Part shown: positions 17,024 to 25,763 of the stretch, piece after piece
Layout: every line of letters begins with the position of its first letter
Numbering within the stretch: position 1 is the stretch's first letter
From: Afipia sp.
GTDB taxonomy: Bacteria > Pseudomonadota > Alphaproteobacteria > Rhizobiales > Xanthobacteraceae
Assembly: GCA_024707075.1 (NCBI GenBank)
Contig: JANQAK010000003.1
Span: 558,001-622,000 of the forward strand
Length of the DNA: 64,000 nucleotides
Reading direction: 5' to 3'
The notes under the pieces: model-generated
What the model was told of the DNA's origin: nothing
The model's input: only the letters and a program-made list of their open reading frames with translations
Database searches by the model: none
Translations under genes and position numbers: made by a program

Positions 17024-17882
17024 TCGCCCGTCCCGTCAGTCCCGTCGGCTTCACCAGCAGCACCAGCACCATCAGCACGAAGACCACGGTGTTGGAGGCC
17101 TCCGGGTAGAAATACTTGGTCATGCCCTCGATCACGCCGAGCGAGAAGCCGGTGATGATCGAGCCCATGATCGAGCCCATGCCGCCGATCACCACCACCG
17201 CGAACACCACGATGATGAGGTCCGCGCCCATCAGCGGGCGCACCTGGTTGATCGGGGCCGACAGCACGCCGGCAAGGGCGGCAAGGCCGACGCCCAGCCC
17301 GAAGGTCAGCGTGATCATGCGCGGCACGTTGATGCCGAAGGCGCGCACCAGCGTCGGATTCTCGGTGGCGGCGCGCAGGTAGGAGCCGAAGCGCGTGCGC
17401 TCGATCGTGTACCAGGTCGCGATGCAGACCACGAGCGAGAAGATCACGACCCAGCCGCGATAGATCGGCAGGTACATGAAGCCGAGGTTGACGCCGCCCT
17501 TGAGAATGTCGGGAATGGCATAGGGCAATCCCGACGAGCCGAAATAGTTCTGGAACACGCCCTGGATGATCAGCGCCAGGCCGAACGTCAACAGCAATCC
17601 ATAAAGATGATCGAGGCCGGTCAGCCATTGCAGCATGGTGCGTTCCAGCAGGATGCCGAAGCCGCCGACGATCAGCGGCGACAGGATCAGCGCCCACCAG
17701 TAGTTGATGCCGCCGAGGTTCAGCAGGAAATACGCGACGAACGCCCCCATCATGTACAGCGCGCCATGCGCGAAGTTGATGATGTTGAGCATCCCGAAAA
17801 TCACGGCCAGCCCAAGACTGAGCAGCGCGTAAAACGACCCGTTGATCAATCCCACCAAAAGCTGGGCGTATAGGGCTTGCAT
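17019..17882 (-). CDS. livH: Branched-chain amino acid (HAAT) type ABC transporter permease, LivH family
   Basis: The 287-residue permease shows the LivH pattern GLINGSFYALLSLGLAVIFG near its start, then NIINFAHGALYMMGAF and a later GLAALAGVLSAPINQV. It is the second membrane subunit of the importer. The ATG at 17882 (MQALYAQLLV) is chosen over the upstream start at 17921 because it fits the family N-terminus and has GAGAGACCAG upstream. Its TAG stop (17019-17021) lies inside the outer arm of the palindromic repeat at 16857-17023, so insertion of that element may have set the present C-terminus (GLTGRAT). Confidence 0.93.
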   Translation of the reverse strand: MQALYAQLLVGLINGSFYALLSLGLAVIFGMLNIINFAHGALYMMGAFVAYFLLNLGGINYWWALILSPLIVGGFGILLERTMLQWLTGLDHLYGLLLTFGLALIIQGVFQNYFGSSGLPYAIPDILKGGVNLGFMYLPIYRGWVVIFSLVVCIATWYTIERTRFGSYLRAATENPTLVRAFGINVPRMITLTFGLGVGLAALAGVLSAPINQVRPLMGADLIIVVFAVVVIGGMGSIMGSIITGFSLGVIEGMTKYFYPEASNTVVFVLMVLVLLVKPTGLTGRAT

Positions 17883-17919
17883 CGTATCTGGTCTCTCGCG
17901 CGCAGTTAAAACCGTTATC

Positions 17920-17953
17920 AAAGAAAAAGCCCGGCGGCGCGCAGCCGCCGGGC
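17920..17953 (-). terminator. Intrinsic terminator inside the Liv operon, after the second binding-protein gene
   Basis: GCCCGGCGGC (17929-17938) pairs perfectly with GCCGCCGGGC (17944-17953) around a 5-nt loop. On the minus strand the stem is followed by TTTTTCTTT (A-rich 17920-17928). It starts nine bases after the stop of the binding-protein gene at 17962 and 38 bases before the livH start. Partial termination here would give more binding protein than permease, which is normal for ABC importers. Confidence 0.82.
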
Positions 17954-17961
17954 GATCGCAA

Positions 17962-19182
17962 TTACTTCTTCAGCAGCGGGCACGTGCTCTTGTCGAGCGG
18001 CGTGAACGACTTATCGGCCGGGATCGTGGAGACCAGCTTGTAGTAATCCCACGGCCCCTTGGATTCCGACGGCTTCTTCACTTCGAACAGATACGAAGGA
18101 TGAATCTTGCGGCCGTTCGGCTGGATCGAACCCTTGCCGAACAGCGGATCGTCGGTCGGCAAGGCTTTCATCGCGGCAACGATCTTGGCGCCGTCATGCG
18201 AGTTGCTACCTTCCTTTTCGAGAACCTTCAGATAATGGGTCACGGCCGAATAGACGCCGGCATGAACCATCGTCGGCATCTGCTTGTTCTTCATCCGCTC
18301 GGAGAAGCGCTTGCCGAACGCCCGGGTCTGGTCGTTCATATCCCAGTAGAACGTTTCGGTGAAGTTCAAGCCCTGCGCCACGTTGAGGCCGAGCGAATTG
18401 ACGTCGCTGATAAACAGCAGCAGCGCCGCGAGCTTCTGACCGCCGGACACGATTCCGAATTCAGCCGCCTGCTTGATCGAGTTCGTCGTGTCGCCGCCCG
18501 CATTGGCAAGACCGATGATCTTCGCCTTCGAGGCCTGCGCCTGAAGCAGGAACGACGAGAAGTCCGACGTGTTGAGCGGATGCTTGACGCCGCCGAGCAC
18601 CTTGCCGCCCTCCTCCTTCACGACCGCCGTGGTGTCGCGCTCGAGCGCCGCACCAAACGCATAGTCGGCGGTGAGGAAGAACCAGCTATCGCCGCCGGCC
18701 TTCACCAGCGCGCCGCCGGTGCCGTGTGCGAGATTATAGGTGTCGTAAGTCCAGTGAATCGTGTTCGGCGTGCACTGTGCGTTGGTCAGATCGGACGACG
18801 CCGCACCCGAGTTGAGGAAAATCTTGTTCTTTTCCTTGGTGACGTTGTTGACGGCCAGGGCAACGCCCGAGTTCGGCACGTCGACGATGACGTCGACCTT
18901 GTCCACATCGTACCACTGGCGCGCGATGTTGGAGCCGACGTCCGGCTTGTTCTGGTGATCGCCGGAGACGACCTCGATGGTCCAGCCCTTCTTGGTCAGG
19001 CCGGAATCCTCGACCGCCATTTGCGCGGCGAGCGTGGAGCCAGGACCGCCGACGTCCGCGTAAAGGCTCGACTGATCGCTCAACGAGCCGATCTTGACGT
19101 TCTTGTCCTGCGCGAATGCAGCCGTGCCCAGTCCGAACACCAGAGCGGTGCTCAACATCAGGGCGGATATTTTGCTCTTCAT
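17962..19182 (-). CDS. ABC transporter substrate-binding protein, HAAT family (paralogue 2)
   Basis: The 406-residue periplasmic protein begins with a signal peptide (MKSKISALMLSTALVFGLGT, cleaved after AAFAQ). The mature part is a type I periplasmic binding fold (Peripla_BP_6), seen in VKIGSLSDQSSLYADVGGPG, DVIVDVPNSGVALAVNNV, FLTADYAFGAALERDT and KIIGLANAGGDTTNSIKQA. It aligns nearly end to end with the product of the gene at 19328-20548. Such proteins bind branched-chain amino acids or aromatic and other organic acids; the ligand is not clear. An intrinsic terminator follows the stop, and a hairpin precedes the gene. Confidence 0.94.
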   Translation of the reverse strand: MKSKISALMLSTALVFGLGTAAFAQDKNVKIGSLSDQSSLYADVGGPGSTLAAQMAVEDSGLTKKGWTIEVVSGDHQNKPDVGSNIARQWYDVDKVDVIVDVPNSGVALAVNNVTKEKNKIFLNSGAASSDLTNAQCTPNTIHWTYDTYNLAHGTGGALVKAGGDSWFFLTADYAFGAALERDTTAVVKEEGGKVLGGVKHPLNTSDFSSFLLQAQASKAKIIGLANAGGDTTNSIKQAAEFGIVSGGQKLAALLLFISDVNSLGLNVAQGLNFTETFYWDMNDQTRAFGKRFSERMKNKQMPTMVHAGVYSAVTHYLKVLEKEGSNSHDGAKIVAAMKALPTDDPLFGKGSIQPNGRKIHPSYLFEVKKPSESKGPWDYYKLVSTIPADKSFTPLDKSTCPLLKK

Positions 19183-19296
19183 GTTACCTCCAAAAGACTT
19201 GTTATATTTTCAGCCTACAACTTCGCGACATGGATGCCGAGATCAGTCTTGATGTGCGGGGATAGAACTAACGGACTAGAATTTGATGCGACTAGT

Positions 19297-19320
19297 GGCC
19301 GGCGGACGTGTCCGCCGGCC
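19297..19320 (-). terminator. Perfect GC-rich hairpin between the two binding-protein genes
   Basis: GGCCGGCGGAC (19297-19307) and GTCCGCCGGCC (19310-19320) are perfectly complementary with a 2-nt centre. The hairpin starts seven bases after the stop of the first binding-protein gene on the minus strand. It has no T tract, so it may be a weak terminator or an mRNA 3'-end stabiliser for the upstream message. Confidence 0.6.
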
Positions 19321-19327
19321 GATTGGT

Positions 19328-20548
19328 TTACATCTTCAGCAGCGGGCATGCGCTCTTGTCGAGCGGCGTGAACGCCTGATCTGCCGGAATTGTCGCAATC
19401 AGCTTGTAGTAATCCCACGGCCCCTTCGATTCCTCGGGCTTCTTCACTTCGAACAGATAAGCAGGATGCAGCTTGCGGCCGTTCGGCTGAATCGTGCCCT
19501 TGCCGAAAATGATATCGTCGGTCGGCGTCGCCTTCATCTTCTCGACGATCTTGACGCCATCGCGGGAATTGCCGCCCATCGCATCCAGAACCTTGAAGTA
19601 ATGCAGCAGCGACGAGTAAACGCCGGCCTGCACCGTCGTCGGCATGGCCTTGTTCTTCATCCGCGCCTGAAACCGCTTGGAGAACGCGCGGGTGTTGTCG
19701 TTCAGGTCCCAGTAGAAGGTTTCGGTGAAGTTCAGGCCGTTCGCCACAGGCAATCCGAGCGCATGAATATCGGTAATGAACATCAGCAATCCGGCGAGTT
19801 TCTGGCCGCCCTTGACGATGCCGAATTCCGACGCCTGCTTGATGGCGTTGATGGTGTCGCCGCCCGCGTTCGCCAGACCGATGACCTTGGCCTTTGAGGC
19901 CTGTGCCTGAAGCAGGAAGGACGAGAAGTCGGAGGTGTTGAGCGGATGCCTCACGCTTCCGATGATCTTGCCGCCCTTCGCCGTCACGGCGTTGGTGGTG
20001 TCGCGCTCCAGCGCCGTTCCGAATGCGTAGTCAGCGGACAAGAAGAACCATGTGTCGCCGCCGCTCTTGACCATGGCGGAGCCGGTGCCATTGGCCAATT
20101 GATAGGTGTCGTAGGCCCAGTGGATGGTGTTCGGCGAACACTGCGCGTTGCTCAGGTCCGACGTACCCGATCCGGAATTCAGATAGACGCCGTTCTTTTC
20201 CTTGACCACGTTATTGACGGCGAGACCGACGGAGGATGTCGGCACGTCGACGATGACGTCGACCTTGTCGCGGTCGAACCACTGCCGGACGATACCCACA
20301 CCGACATCGGGCTTGTGAAGATGATCGCCGACCAGAACGTCGAGCTTCCAGCCCTTCGCAACGAGCCCGGAGTCTTCAATCGCCATCTGCGCGGCGAGCG
20401 TGGAGCCGGGTCCGGTCACATCCGCGTAGAGACCGGACTGATCGTTCAGGACGCCGATACGGGCCACCTTCTCCTGCGCCGACGCGGCTGAAGCCGCAGC
20501 GAAAGCGAGCGCGGTGCTCATCATCAGAACGACAATGGTCTTCTTCAT
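19328..20548 (-). CDS. ABC transporter substrate-binding protein, HAAT family (paralogue 1)
   Basis: The 406-residue secreted binding protein has a signal peptide MKKTIVVLMMSTALAFAAAS cleaved after SAASAQ. It is the tandem paralogue of the gene at 17962-19182: both are exactly 406 residues and share, without gaps, blocks such as PGSTLAAQMA(I/V)EDSGL, NTIHWAYDTYQLA versus NTIHWTYDTYNLA, and HPLNTSDFSSFLLQAQASKA. A recent duplication followed by divergence is the simplest reading, perhaps giving different ligand ranges to one transporter. It is preceded by livF (60-base gap) and followed by a GC-rich hairpin. Confidence 0.94.
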   Translation of the reverse strand: MKKTIVVLMMSTALAFAAASAASAQEKVARIGVLNDQSGLYADVTGPGSTLAAQMAIEDSGLVAKGWKLDVLVGDHLHKPDVGVGIVRQWFDRDKVDVIVDVPTSSVGLAVNNVVKEKNGVYLNSGSGTSDLSNAQCSPNTIHWAYDTYQLANGTGSAMVKSGGDTWFFLSADYAFGTALERDTTNAVTAKGGKIIGSVRHPLNTSDFSSFLLQAQASKAKVIGLANAGGDTINAIKQASEFGIVKGGQKLAGLLMFITDIHALGLPVANGLNFTETFYWDLNDNTRAFSKRFQARMKNKAMPTTVQAGVYSSLLHYFKVLDAMGGNSRDGVKIVEKMKATPTDDIIFGKGTIQPNGRKLHPAYLFEVKKPEESKGPWDYYKLIATIPADQAFTPLDKSACPLLKM

Positions 20549-20608
20549 GGTTGCTTCCCTTCCCTTTATTTATTCGGCGGAGCGCTTCTTGATTGTGTCG
20601 CTTGCCGC

Positions 20609-21325
20609 CTAGACGCCGAGATACGTGTGGAGTTTTTCCATGTTGGCCTGGAGTTCGGAGTTCGCGAAGGTGTCGATGATCCTGCCGTGCTCGACGATGT
20701 AGAAGCGGTCGGCGACGGTGGAGGCGAAGCGGAAGTTCTGCTCCACCAAGAGGATGGTGAAGCCTTCCGCCTTCAGCCGCGCGATCATCTTGCCGATCTG
20801 CTGGATGATCACCGGCGCAAGTCCTTCGGTCGGCTCGTCCAGCATCAGGAACCGCGCGCCGGTGCGCAGGATGCGCGCGATTGCCAGCATCTGCTGCTCG
20901 CCGCCGGACAGCTTGGTGCCCTGGCTGCCGAGCCGTTCCTTCAGGTTCGGAAACAGTTCGAAGATCTGCTCCAGCGTCATGCCGCCAGAGCGGATCACCG
21001 GCGGCAGCAGCAGGTTCTCCTTCACATCGAGCGAGGCGAAGATGCCGCGCTCTTCCGGGCAGAACGCCACCCCGAGCCGCGCGATCTTCTCCGCCGGCAG
21101 CCGGATGATCTCGCTGCCTTCGAACGCCACCGAGCCGGTGCGCTTGCCGATCAGGCCCATCACAGACTTCAGCGTCGAGGTCTTGCCCGCGCCGTTGCGG
21201 CCGAGCAGCGTGACCACCTCGCCGGGGCGGACCTCGAAGTTCATGCCGTGCAGGATGTGGGACTCGCCGTACCACGCCTCAAGATTCCTGACGGTGAGCA
21301 CCGGAGAGCTGGCAGTATTACTCAT
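20609..21325 (-). CDS. livF: ABC transporter ATP-binding protein, LivF family
   Basis: The 238-residue ATPase has Walker A GRNGAGKTS near residue 38, the ABC signature LSGGEQQML near 140, Walker B FLMLDEPTEGLAP and the switch histidine region. The N-terminal VRNLEAWYGESHILHGM and the C-terminal THTYLGV-like end (EKLHTYLGV) are typical of LivF. It energises import together with LivG. Its ATG at 21325 overlaps the end of livG by eight bases, which indicates translational coupling. Confidence 0.95.
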   Translation of the reverse strand: MSNTASSPVLTVRNLEAWYGESHILHGMNFEVRPGEVVTLLGRNGAGKTSTLKSVMGLIGKRTGSVAFEGSEIIRLPAEKIARLGVAFCPEERGIFASLDVKENLLLPPVIRSGGMTLEQIFELFPNLKERLGSQGTKLSGGEQQMLAIARILRTGARFLMLDEPTEGLAPVIIQQIGKMIARLKAEGFTILLVEQNFRFASTVADRFYIVEHGRIIDTFANSELQANMEKLHTYLGV

Positions 21326-22073
21326 GGCCGGCCCCCAGATAGGCTTCCTTGACCCGCGGGTCCTTCGTCAGCGTGGCGTAGTCGCCTTCCGCAAGCACCT
21401 TGCCGCGGGTCAAGACCGTGATGGTATCGGACAGGTTGGCGACCACGTTCAGGTTATGCTCGACCATCAGGATCGTGTATTTCTGCGAAATCCGCTTGAT
21501 CAGCGCCGCCACCTTGTCGATGTCCTCATGGCCCATGCCGGCCATCGGCTCGTCCAGCAGCATCATCTCCGGATCGAGCGCCAGCGTGGTCGCGATCTCC
21601 AGCGCCCGCTTGCGGCCATAGGGCATCTCCACCGCCGGCGTGTTGGCGAAATCGCTCAGGCCCACGTCCTCAAGCAGCTCCCGCGCCCGGCCGTTGTATT
21701 GATCGAGCACCGACTTCGAGCGCCAGAAATCGAACGACGAGCCGTGCTGGCGCTGCAACGCGACCCGCACGTTCTCCAGCGCCGTGAGGTGCGGAAACAC
21801 CGCCGAAATCTGGAACGACCGCACCAGCCCCAGCCGCGCCACGTCGGCCGGCGCCAGCGCCGTGATGTCCTGCCCCTTGTAGAGGATCTGGCCCCGCGAC
21901 GGCTTCAGGAACTTGGTCAGCAGGTTGAAACATGTCGTCTTGCCGGCCCCGTTCGGGCCGATCAACGCATGAATGGTCCCCCGCCGAACCCTCAGATCGA
22001 CCTCACTCACGGCCACAAAGCCCGCGAATTCCTTCGTCAATCCGTGGGTCTCAAGAATAAACTCATCCGACAA
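21318..22073 (-). CDS. livG: ABC transporter ATP-binding protein, LivG family
   Basis: The 251-residue ATPase has Walker A GPNGAGKTT near residue 39, the LivG-type signature region YGRKRALEIATTLALDPEMM with Walker B LLDEPMAGMGHEDID, and the switch region MVEHNLNVV. The canonical LSGGQ is replaced by the MPYGRKR form common in LivG. The start codon is TTG at 22073 (MSDEFILETHGL), preceded by a G-rich stretch; no ATG fits. It is the first gene of the operon livG-livF-two binding proteins-livH-livM, so the promoter should lie in 22074-22404. Confidence 0.94.
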   Translation of the reverse strand: MSDEFILETHGLTKEFAGFVAVSEVDLRVRRGTIHALIGPNGAGKTTCFNLLTKFLKPSRGQILYKGQDITALAPADVARLGLVRSFQISAVFPHLTALENVRVALQRQHGSSFDFWRSKSVLDQYNGRARELLEDVGLSDFANTPAVEMPYGRKRALEIATTLALDPEMMLLDEPMAGMGHEDIDKVAALIKRISQKYTILMVEHNLNVVANLSDTITVLTRGKVLAEGDYATLTKDPRVKEAYLGAGHE

Positions 22074-22404
22074 GCAAATTCCCCCCGTCAGCCTTCACGC
22101 AACAAGTTCCGCGTGTGGCCGTCTTTTGGCTGCCTCTCCCTGAGGACCGGCAGGTCGGCCGGGAATATGCAGCGAATTGTTAGCGATGCGCAAGCTGCAA
22201 TGCTGCCCAGCGTATGGTGCAAAATATGCAAAAGAATAATCCCCTCCGGGACCTAGGGCCCCTGCCGGGCATGTTTCCGAAGGGCCGGAAAGGCTCTGTT
22301 AAGCCTATTATCCCGCAAGGTTACTCCTTCATAGAAAATTTCAACCGAAGGCCCGAGAATGCTGGCAAGAATTTTTCAGCAAAATTTGTTTTGGAACATC
22401 GGCC
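22074..22404. other. Divergent intergenic region between the Liv operon and the PAS gene
   Basis: About 330 bases without a convincing gene. A 74-codon frame at 22214-22438 exists but overlaps the PAS gene start and has no coding-like bias. The stretch is less GC-rich than its flanks (for example around 22225-22245 and 22325-22400), as expected for promoters in both directions. No clear operator palindrome was found. Confidence 0.6.
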
Positions 22405-23007
22405 ATGGACTTCATCAGCGCAAATCCAGCCATTGTGAAATCCATCAAGCAGCGCGAACTCCTGAACTGCTGGCTGCGGCTTTACGCCAAGCATGAACGT
22501 CTGCCGAGACTTGAAGACTATCGCCCCGAGCGTCTCGCCGAGGAAGCCGACGATCTCGTCTACTACACTGTGGATGGAACGGGAGAGACACCGCGGCTGA
22601 TCATCGATAGCCACGGCACCCGGATGTCCAGTGCCTATGGCAGCACCGGCCAGGGCCGCTATCTCGACGAATATCTCGGCGCCAAGCTCCAACCGATCGT
22701 GATACCCATTTATCATGAGTGTATCCGGCAGCGGCTGCCGATCTTCACAATCTCGAAGGTCACCGATCTTTACAACCGCAAGGTCGATTACGAGCGGCTG
22801 CTGATGCCGTTCTCCGACGGTGCAGGCGTCAGCCGGATCCTTGCCTCCCTGAAAACCATCAGCGACGACGGCGGTTTCGAGATCAGGAATCTCATGCGCG
22901 CCAACGACGTTCTGCCGATCTACGTGCTGTGCTCGGTGATCGACCGCGATCTTTTCCACAAAAGCCCCGGCCGCATCGCGCCCGGCGATACGATCGAGTT
23001 CGTCTAG
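22405..23007 (+). CDS. PAS_5-type PAS domain protein (200 aa)
   Basis: The protein has the layout of the PAS_5 family common in Rhizobiales: an N-terminal helix (LLNCWLRLYAKHERLPRLED), a PAS-like core with DDLVYYTVDGTGETPRLIID and GQGRYLDEYLG, and a C-terminal beta sheet with DYERLLMPFSDGAGVSRILA. There is no output domain, so it probably works by protein contact or as a small sensor. The ATG at 22405 is chosen; it lies just after an AT-rich leader. It is transcribed divergently from the Liv operon and convergently with dctA. Its target is unknown. Confidence 0.85.
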   Translation: MDFISANPAIVKSIKQRELLNCWLRLYAKHERLPRLEDYRPERLAEEADDLVYYTVDGTGETPRLIIDSHGTRMSSAYGSTGQGRYLDEYLGAKLQPIVIPIYHECIRQRLPIFTISKVTDLYNRKVDYERLLMPFSDGAGVSRILASLKTISDDGGFEIRNLMRANDVLPIYVLCSVIDRDLFHKSPGRIAPGDTIEFV

Positions 23008-23101
23008 AATCCCGTCGTGCACCGGAAATGGCCGAGGCCTCAAGGCGGCGTTAGGCCGATTCAGCGCAGGCGAACGGACTGTCCCTGCCCGGCTTCCGTA
23101 A

Positions 23102-24436
23102 TCACTCCGCCGCCGCGGGCATTCGTTCCATCTCCTCGCCGAGTTCGATGGGATGCGCCATCGCTTCGTGCAGCTTGTTGCTGTCGAGCTCGCCTTCCCA
23201 CCGGCTGATGACCACGGTGGCAACGCCGTTGCCGATCAGGTTGGTCAGCGCGCGGCACTCGCTCATGAACTTGTCGATGCCGACCAGAATGGCCAGCGAC
23301 GCGATGGGAATATCCGGCACGATTGCAAGCGTCGCCGCGAGCGTGATGAAACCTGCGCCGGTCACGCCCGATGCGCCTTTCGATGTGATGATCGCGACGC
23401 CGAGAATTCCAAGTTCCTGCCAGATCGTCAGGTGGGTGTTGGTGGCCTGCGCCAGGAACAGCGTCGCCAGCGTCATGTAGATGTTGGTGCCGTCCAGATT
23501 GAAGCTGTAGCCGGTCGGGATCACGAGGCCGACCACGCCGCGCGATGCGCCGAGCCGCTCCATCTTCTGGATCATCTGCGGCAGCACGGTCTCGGACGAA
23601 CTGGTGCCGAGCACGATCAGCAATTCGTCCTTGATGTAGGCGATGAAGCGCAGGATCGAGAATCCCGAGAAGCGCGCGATGGCGCCAAGGACGAAGACCA
23701 CGAACAGGACGCTGGTCAGATAGAACGTGCCGATCAGCGCGGCCAGATTCCACAGCGAGCCGAGGCCGTAGGCACCGACCGTGAAGGCCATCGCGCCGAA
23801 CGCGCCGATCGGCGCGGCGCGCACGATAATGCGGATCACGCCGAAGAACATTTTCGCCGCCATATCGATGGCGTGCGCGATTGGTTCCCCTGCCTTGCCC
23901 ATGAAGGCGATTGCAAATCCGGACAGGATGGACACCAGCAGCACCTGCAACAGGTCGCCCTTGGCCAGCGCGCCGATGAAACTTTCAGGAATGATCGCCA
24001 TCAAATGCGCGACGATGCCGTCTTCGTGCGCCTTGTTGACATAGGTCGCGACCGCCTTCGGATCGAGCGTCGCCGGATCAATGTTGAATCCGCTGCCCGG
24101 CTGGATGATTTCGCCGACGACGAGGCCGACGAGCAGTGCGACCGTCGAAACCACTTCAAAATACAGCAGCGCCTTAAGCCCGACCCGGCCGACCCGCTTG
24201 AGATCGCCCATCGATGAAATGCCGTGCACCACCGTGCAGAAGATGACGGGCGCGATCATCATCTTGATCAGCGCGATGAATCCGTCGCCCAGCGGCTTCA
24301 GCGCCTTGCCGGTGTTTGGATAGAAGTGACCGATCAGGATGCCGACCGCGATGGCGATCAGCACCTGGATATAGAGAATGCCGTACCAGCGGGATCGCGT
24401 TGTGGTCGGTACTGACGGCGCGGTAGTGATAGCCAT
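23102..24436 (-). CDS. dctA: C4-dicarboxylate:cation symporter DctA
   Basis: DctA imports succinate, fumarate and malate across the inner membrane. The 444-residue protein has the DAACS family features: [20 protein letters not shown] near residue 30, the serine-rich loop [18 protein letters not shown], the substrate-binding [16 protein letters not shown], and [13 protein letters not shown]. The ATG at 24436 is preferred over the in-frame GTG at 24478 because it gives the usual N-terminus and follows AGGATT. In rhizobia dctA is sigma-54 dependent under DctB/DctD; a candidate sigma-54 site lies upstream, but dctBD are not in the window. Confidence 0.96.
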   Translation of the reverse strand: MAITTAPSVPTTTRSRWYGILYIQVLIAIAVGILIGHFYPNTGKALKPLGDGFIALIKMMIAPVIFCTVVHGISSMGDLKRVGRVGLKALLYFEVVSTVALLVGLVVGEIIQPGSGFNIDPATLDPKAVATYVNKAHEDGIVAHLMAIIPESFIGALAKGDLLQVLLVSILSGFAIAFMGKAGEPIAHAIDMAAKMFFGVIRIIVRAAPIGAFGAMAFTVGAYGLGSLWNLAALIGTFYLTSVLFVVFVLGAIARFSGFSILRFIAYIKDELLIVLGTSSSETVLPQMIQKMERLGASRGVVGLVIPTGYSFNLDGTNIYMTLATLFLAQATNTHLTIWQELGILGVAIITSKGASGVTGAGFITLAATLAIVPDIPIASLAILVGIDKFMSECRALTNLIGNGVATVVISRWEGELDSNKLHEAMAHPIELGEEMERMPAAAE

Positions 24437-24457
24437 AACAGGAATCCTGTGCGGGAA

Positions 24458-24497
24458 CGCGGACGGTAAAAACGACACGTCCGCGAACCCTGCGCCA
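24458..24497 (-). promoter_or_regulatory. Candidate sigma-54 promoter and leader hairpin of dctA
   Basis: On the minus strand TGGCGCAGGGTTCGC (24497 to 24483) has the GG-N10-GC spacing of a -24/-12 sigma-54 element; it deviates from the consensus in the -24 box (G for A) and at one T of the -12 box. Overlapping it and running into the leader is an 8-bp hairpin, CGCGGACG (24458-24465) with CGTCCGCG (24478-24485). The dctA ATG is about 47 bases from the -12 GC. Sigma-54 control of dctA is known from rhizobia; its use here is inferred. Confidence 0.4.
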
Positions 24498-24560
24498 GAA
24501 TGTCGCAGCCCTCAAGAAAAAAACGAGTGAAACAGAGATTCCCGCGAACGGGCGCAGCCA

Positions 24561-25551
24561 TTATGCCGCTTGGTCGATCCTGACAGGCTGCGCAATCAAG
24601 CCATTGCCAGGCAATGCTCCGGGCCTACCGCCATCGATCTGCGCACTGGTTCCGTCAGCAAAGCTCACGGTCACCGGGCCGAATCCCACATTAAGCGTCA
24701 GTTGATCGGTCCCATCGCCGAAGGAAACCGTTGCCGTGCCTTCCGAGAAGGAGACCTGCATCTTGTCCGCCGTCAGCCCCTCACCGAGCTTGATGGTTGT
24801 ATCGCGCCCCGCATAGATCGTGTCCTTGCCGTCGCCGGCATTGAATATCACTGTCGAACCGCGATCAGCCCGGATCACATCGTCACCGCTGCCACCGGCA
24901 ACGACTGTTCCGTTATCCGCGCTGAGCGTGTCGTTGCCCGAACCGCCGTCGATGAAACCGTTGGAACTGGCCGAGATGACATCATCCCCGTCGCCGCCGC
25001 TTGCCCGGCTGTTTGACCACACGGTGATGGTGTCATTCCCGGCACCGCCGTCAACCTGACTGTCGGACCATGCGCTGATCGTATCGTTGCCATTGCCGCC
25101 GCGGGTCACGGTGTTGCTCCAGGCGCGGATCACATCATCGCCCTCCCCGCCTTCCGCGACACTGTCCGACCAGACATCGATCTGGTCATTTCCCGCGCCG
25201 CCGTAAACGCCGGATCCCGACCAGGCCCGGATCGAGATCGTTTCCTGCCCCGCTGTCGACAATGCTTCCCGACCAGACATCCACGGCATCGTTGCCATCG
25301 CCGCCATCAACAAGGCTTCCGCTCCAGCCGGACAACTTGTCGTCGCCGTCCGTTCCTTGAACCTGCGACAGGCCGAGTTCCTGAAGACGCACCAGGAACG
25401 CCTGAATCACCGGCGACTGGCCGATACTGTTTGCGGTCTGAACAGGCGCGGTATCGGCACCGAGCAGGGTCGCCGCGATTGCCTCCCGTGACATCGGCTC
25501 GGCAGGCGCCAGATTGGGGGTGACGGCGCCTGCGGAATCGTCAGCGGCCAC
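24561..25551 (-). pseudogene. RTX-like calcium-binding beta-roll protein, frameshifted
   Basis: Two overlapping frames make one protein. The first (GTG at 25551) codes for a polar head and the start of a repeat array (GTDGDDKLSGWSGSLVDGGD, GNDAVDVWSGSIVDSGAGND), then runs out of frame near 25237. The second frame continues the same array to 24561: GGAGNDQIDVWSDS, GGEGDDVIRAWSNT, GGNGNDTISAWSDS and several more GGxGxD units of 18 residues. It ends in a domain typical of haemolysin-type calcium-binding proteins (VSFGDGTDQLTLNVGFGPV). A loss of about five bases inside a short direct repeat, or any -2/+1 change, would explain the break. Intact, it would be a secreted beta-roll protein; no type I secretion genes are nearby. 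Confidence 0.8.
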
Positions 25552-25763
25552 TTCTGAAATGGATAATTACCGACGACAGTCATGACCGCCCTGTCTTGAT
25601 TGATGTTTGCCCGAAAGAATCGGTGAAACTCAGCACAGCACCACGGCGTGAAAAACTAGGATCGATTCAGTAAAAATCTTCTAAAGAATTTTGTCACAAA
25701 ACCGCATGGACACGCTCCGGCCCGCGGCGACAAACTCATATCGGTCACGAGGCCGTTGAACGG

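Noticed and set aside
22214-22438. Possible 74-residue protein between the Liv operon and the PAS gene
   Set aside because: It overlaps the PAS gene start, has no ribosome-binding site and no coding bias.
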